From: Photobacterium sp. CCB-ST2H9
Lineage (GTDB): Bacteria; Pseudomonadota; Gammaproteobacteria; Enterobacterales; Vibrionaceae
Assembly: GCF_023151555.2 (NCBI RefSeq)
Contig: NZ_CP100425.1
Span: 1,240,001-1,304,000, forward strand
DNA: 64,000 nucleotides
Reading direction: 5' to 3'
In this document: positions 61,955-64,000 of the stretch, piece after piece
How the letters are laid out: each line of letters opens with the position of its first letter
Numbering within the stretch: the stretch's first letter is position 1
The notes under the pieces: model-generated
What the model saw: only the letters and a program-made list of their open reading frames with translations
What the model was told of the DNA's origin: nothing
Databases searched by the model: none
Translations under genes and position numbers: made by a program

Positions 61955-63004
61955 GTGGAAGTGAGACACGATTGGAGCATTGCGGAAGTTCAGGCGCTGT
62001 TTGAAAAGCCATTCATGGATCTGGTGTTTGAAGCACAGCAGGTTCACCGTCAGTACCATGAACCCAACAAAGTGCAGGTCAGTACCCTGCTGTCGATTAA
62101 AACCGGTGCCTGCCCTGAAGACTGCAAGTACTGTCCGCAAAGCGCGCACTATCGTACTGATGTCGATCGTGAACGCCTGATGGAAGTTGAGCAGGTACTG
62201 GATGCTGCGCAGAAAGCGAAAAGCTCCGGCGCCACGCGTTTTTGTATGGGAGCGGCCTGGAAAAACCCGAAAGAGCGCGATATGCCTTATCTGCTGGATA
62301 TGGTGCGTGGCGTGAAGGCCATGGGACTGGAAACCTGCATGACGCTGGGCATGATCACCGGCGACCAGGCCAACACACTGGCTGAAGCCGGGCTCGACTA
62401 CTACAACCACAACCTGGATACTTCGGCGGAGTATTACGGCAACATCATCACCACCCGTACTTATCAGGACCGTCTCGACACGCTGTCTCATGTCCGTGAT
62501 GCGGGCATGAAGATTTGTTCCGGCGGTATTATCGGGATGGGCGAAAGTGCCCGTGACCGCGCTGGTCTGCTGGCTGAACTGGCCAATCTGCCGGTTCACC
62601 CGGAAAGTGTGCCAATCAACATGCTGGTGAAAGTGAAAGGCACACCGCTGGAGAATGTGGACGATGTGGATCCGCTCGATTTTGTCCGCATTATTGCTGT
62701 CGCGCGGATCATGATGCCAAAGTCTGCCGTGCGTCTTTCGGCTGGCCGTGAAGGTATGAGCGAAGAAACTCAGGCCCTTTGCTTTATGGCGGGAGCTAAC
62801 TCTGTTTTCTACGGTTGTAAGCTGCTGACCACGCCGAACCCGGAAGAAGACAAAGACATGCAGCTGTTCAGAAAACTGGGGATTAACCGCCAGGAAAAAG
62901 CAGCGAAGCCGGATGAAGTACAGGCACAGGAACTGTTAGGTCAGGTCGCTCAGCGCGTTGCTTCGCGTCCGGCTGCCGGTGATCTCTTCTACGATGCCTC
63001 TTAA
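61955..63004 (+). CDS. bioB: Biotin synthase
   Basis: A 349-residue radical SAM enzyme that inserts sulphur into dethiobiotin. The SAM cluster Cys are C53, C57, C60 ([10 protein letters not shown]), at the same positions as in E. coli. [21 protein letters not shown] and YYNHNLDTS are also kept. The GTG start at 61955 has AAAGAGG six to eight bases upstream; the frame is open up to 61892, but that would put the start inside the bioA open frame and before the operator. A half-site GGTTTACA lies directly before the start. bioF begins 11 bases before its stop. Confidence 0.95.
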   Translation: MEVRHDWSIAEVQALFEKPFMDLVFEAQQVHRQYHEPNKVQVSTLLSIKTGACPEDCKYCPQSAHYRTDVDRERLMEVEQVLDAAQKAKSSGATRFCMGAAWKNPKERDMPYLLDMVRGVKAMGLETCMTLGMITGDQANTLAEAGLDYYNHNLDTSAEYYGNIITTRTYQDRLDTLSHVRDAGMKICSGGIIGMGESARDRAGLLAELANLPVHPESVPINMLVKVKGTPLENVDDVDPLDFVRIIAVARIMMPKSAVRLSAGREGMSEETQALCFMAGANSVFYGCKLLTTPNPEEDKDMQLFRKLGINRQEKAAKPDEVQAQELLGQVAQRVASRPAAGDLFYDAS

Positions 63005-64000
63005 GTCCCGTATCACTCAGGCCCTGAACCTGCGACAGGCGCAGGGCTTGTATCGCCAGCGGAAGACCCTGACAAGACAGTCGTCCTCAGTCCGGTGGAC
63101 GGACTGCACACAACCCAGCGTGAACTTTTCCAGTAATGATTACCTCGGTCTGGCACAAGACCCGGCATTGATCGCAGCCTGGCAACAGGGACTGTCCAAG
63201 TATGGTGCCGGCAGTGGCGCTTCACCGCTGGTGACCGGACATCATGCACCGCATCAGGCGCTGGAAACCCGGCTGGCAGAATGGCTGGGTTTTGAAAGGT
63301 CCTTGCTGTTCAGCACAGGTTTCAGTGCCAATCAGGCTGTACTGTTTGCATTGCTCGAGAAAGGAGATTTCCTGATTCAGGATAAGCTGAATCATGCTTC
63401 TTTGATGGAAGCCGGCATGCTGTCTCCGGCGAACATGCGCCGATTTGCCCACAATGATGTGACTGCTCTGCATAAAATGCTGACTGTAAACACGAATGAA
63501 GTATCTGCCCGGTTGGTGGTGACTGAAGGTGTGTTCAGTATGGATGGTGATCAGGCACCGCTGGCCGAGATTTCAGTGCTTTGCCAAGCCAGCCAGAGCT
63601 GGTTCATGGTCGATGATGCGCACGGGTGCGGCATTCTCGGTGAGGAAGGCCGCGGCAGCTGTCAGCAAGCCGGTATTCAGCCGGACATCTTGATCGTGAC
63701 CTTTGGGAAAGCCTTCGGGATGCAGGGGGCAGCCGTGCTTTGCAGCCAGGAGGTTGCCGAATACCTGATTCAGTTTGCCCGTCACTATATTTACTCGACA
63801 GCGATGCCACCTGCGCAGGCGCATGCACTGTGTACGGCTTGCGATTTGGTACAGGCTGGCGACTGGCGCCGGGAAAAATTGCTGGATCTGAGCGCCATTC
63901 TGGAAGAAACCCTGCTGCCGGAAGTCGGGCTGGTCTCGACTGCAACGCCAATCAAACCGGTCCTGCTGGGCAGTAGTGAGCGGGCGCTCACTTTATCCGC
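62994..64000 (+). CDS. bioF: 8-amino-7-oxononanoate synthase, partial
   Basis: The 335 visible codons encode KAPA synthase, which condenses pimeloyl-ACP (or CoA) with alanine. PLP-enzyme blocks are [13 protein letters not shown] near residue 43, [21 protein letters not shown] near 67, [12 protein letters not shown] near 102, [17 protein letters not shown] near 204 and, as the PLP lysine, [12 protein letters not shown] near 237. It begins at ATG 62994, overlapping the end of bioB by 11 bases, so translation is coupled. It runs off the right edge; about 50 residues are missing. Confidence 0.92.
   Translation, partial: MPLKSRITQALNLRQAQGLYRQRKTLTRQSSSVRWTDCTQPSVNFSSNDYLGLAQDPALIAAWQQGLSKYGAGSGASPLVTGHHAPHQALETRLAEWLGFERSLLFSTGFSANQAVLFALLEKGDFLIQDKLNHASLMEAGMLSPANMRRFAHNDVTALHKMLTVNTNEVSARLVVTEGVFSMDGDQAPLAEISVLCQASQSWFMVDDAHGCGILGEEGRGSCQQAGIQPDILIVTFGKAFGMQGAAVLCSQEVAEYLIQFARHYIYSTAMPPAQAHALCTACDLVQAGDWRREKLLDLSAILEETLLPEVGLVSTATPIKPVLLGSSERALTLS

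Noticed and set aside
60504..62012. bioA start at 62012
   Set aside because: It would overlap bioB and the BirA operator and add 65 residues with no homology; GTG 61817 fits the E. coli length.
1..64000. CRISPR arrays, tRNA or rRNA genes, intact insertion sequences
   Set aside because: No regularly spaced repeats, no cloverleaf-like sequence and no transposase motif was recognised by eye in the window.

Overview
The window reads as chromosomal DNA of a marine, salt-adapted gammaproteobacterium, most likely a member of the Vibrionaceae such as Photobacterium, Vibrio or a close relative. The pointers are a complete ectoine operon with its own aspartokinase, an EfpL (EF-P-like) protein, Mlc and DUF2947 proteins of vibrio type, PAS-containing chemotaxis receptors and a bioA/bioBF divergon. 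No rRNA, tRNA, CRISPR array, intact transposase or prophage gene was recognised. Genus is an inference from gene content.

Region by region. 0-2 kb is AT-rich and holds the end of an unknown gene, two small membrane proteins and decayed sequence, and looks acquired. 2-7 kb carries a MocR regulator divergent from a CioA/CioB-type cytochrome bd oxidase with a DUF2474 mini-subunit, followed by two short genes on the other strand: a 39-residue lysine-rich protein and a ribbon-helix-helix-like protein. 7-15.6 kb is a mixture of small membrane proteins, cytochrome b561, a DinB remnant, a PrpA-like phosphatase, a DUF2256 protein, a PAS chemoreceptor, isoaspartyl peptidase, a DUF2252 protein and an EamA exporter. 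15.7-22.1 kb has a large secreted phytase-like protein behind a Pho-box-like repeat, then two paralogous secreted proteins that flank a purine nucleoside phosphorylase/LysR divergon. 22.2-27.2 kb has adhP, a VWA lipoprotein, efpL and a small lipoprotein. 27.3-30.6 kb is a 5-oxoproline module: pxpABC, a gamma-glutamylcyclotransferase-like gene and a zinc-ribbon protein. 30.5-43.6 kb contains DUF3108, DUF2947, pirin, a FAN1-type nuclease, a Nudix-PAP2 fusion, YdiJ, an LpxH-like phosphoesterase and a diguanylate cyclase with a small membrane protein behind it. 43.7-47.8 kb is the ectABC-ask operon. 47.8-57.8 kb runs mainly on the minus strand: ygiQ, a second PAS chemoreceptor, asnS, a 953-residue lipoprotein and queE. 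58-64 kb has mlc, a DCC-family protein, a LON-domain protein and the biotin genes bioA, bioB and bioF, the last cut by the window edge.

Functional links worth holding together: gamma-glutamyl peptides to 5-oxoproline to glutamate (cyclotransferase plus PxpABC); aspartate to ectoine with a dedicated aspartokinase; biotin genes with a well-formed BirA operator between bioA and bioB; a phosphate-regulon-like signal in front of a phytase-like exoprotein; and a short-Q-loop bd oxidase paired with an unusual MocR neighbour. All function calls rest on sequence motifs and recalled family features. No database search was run.
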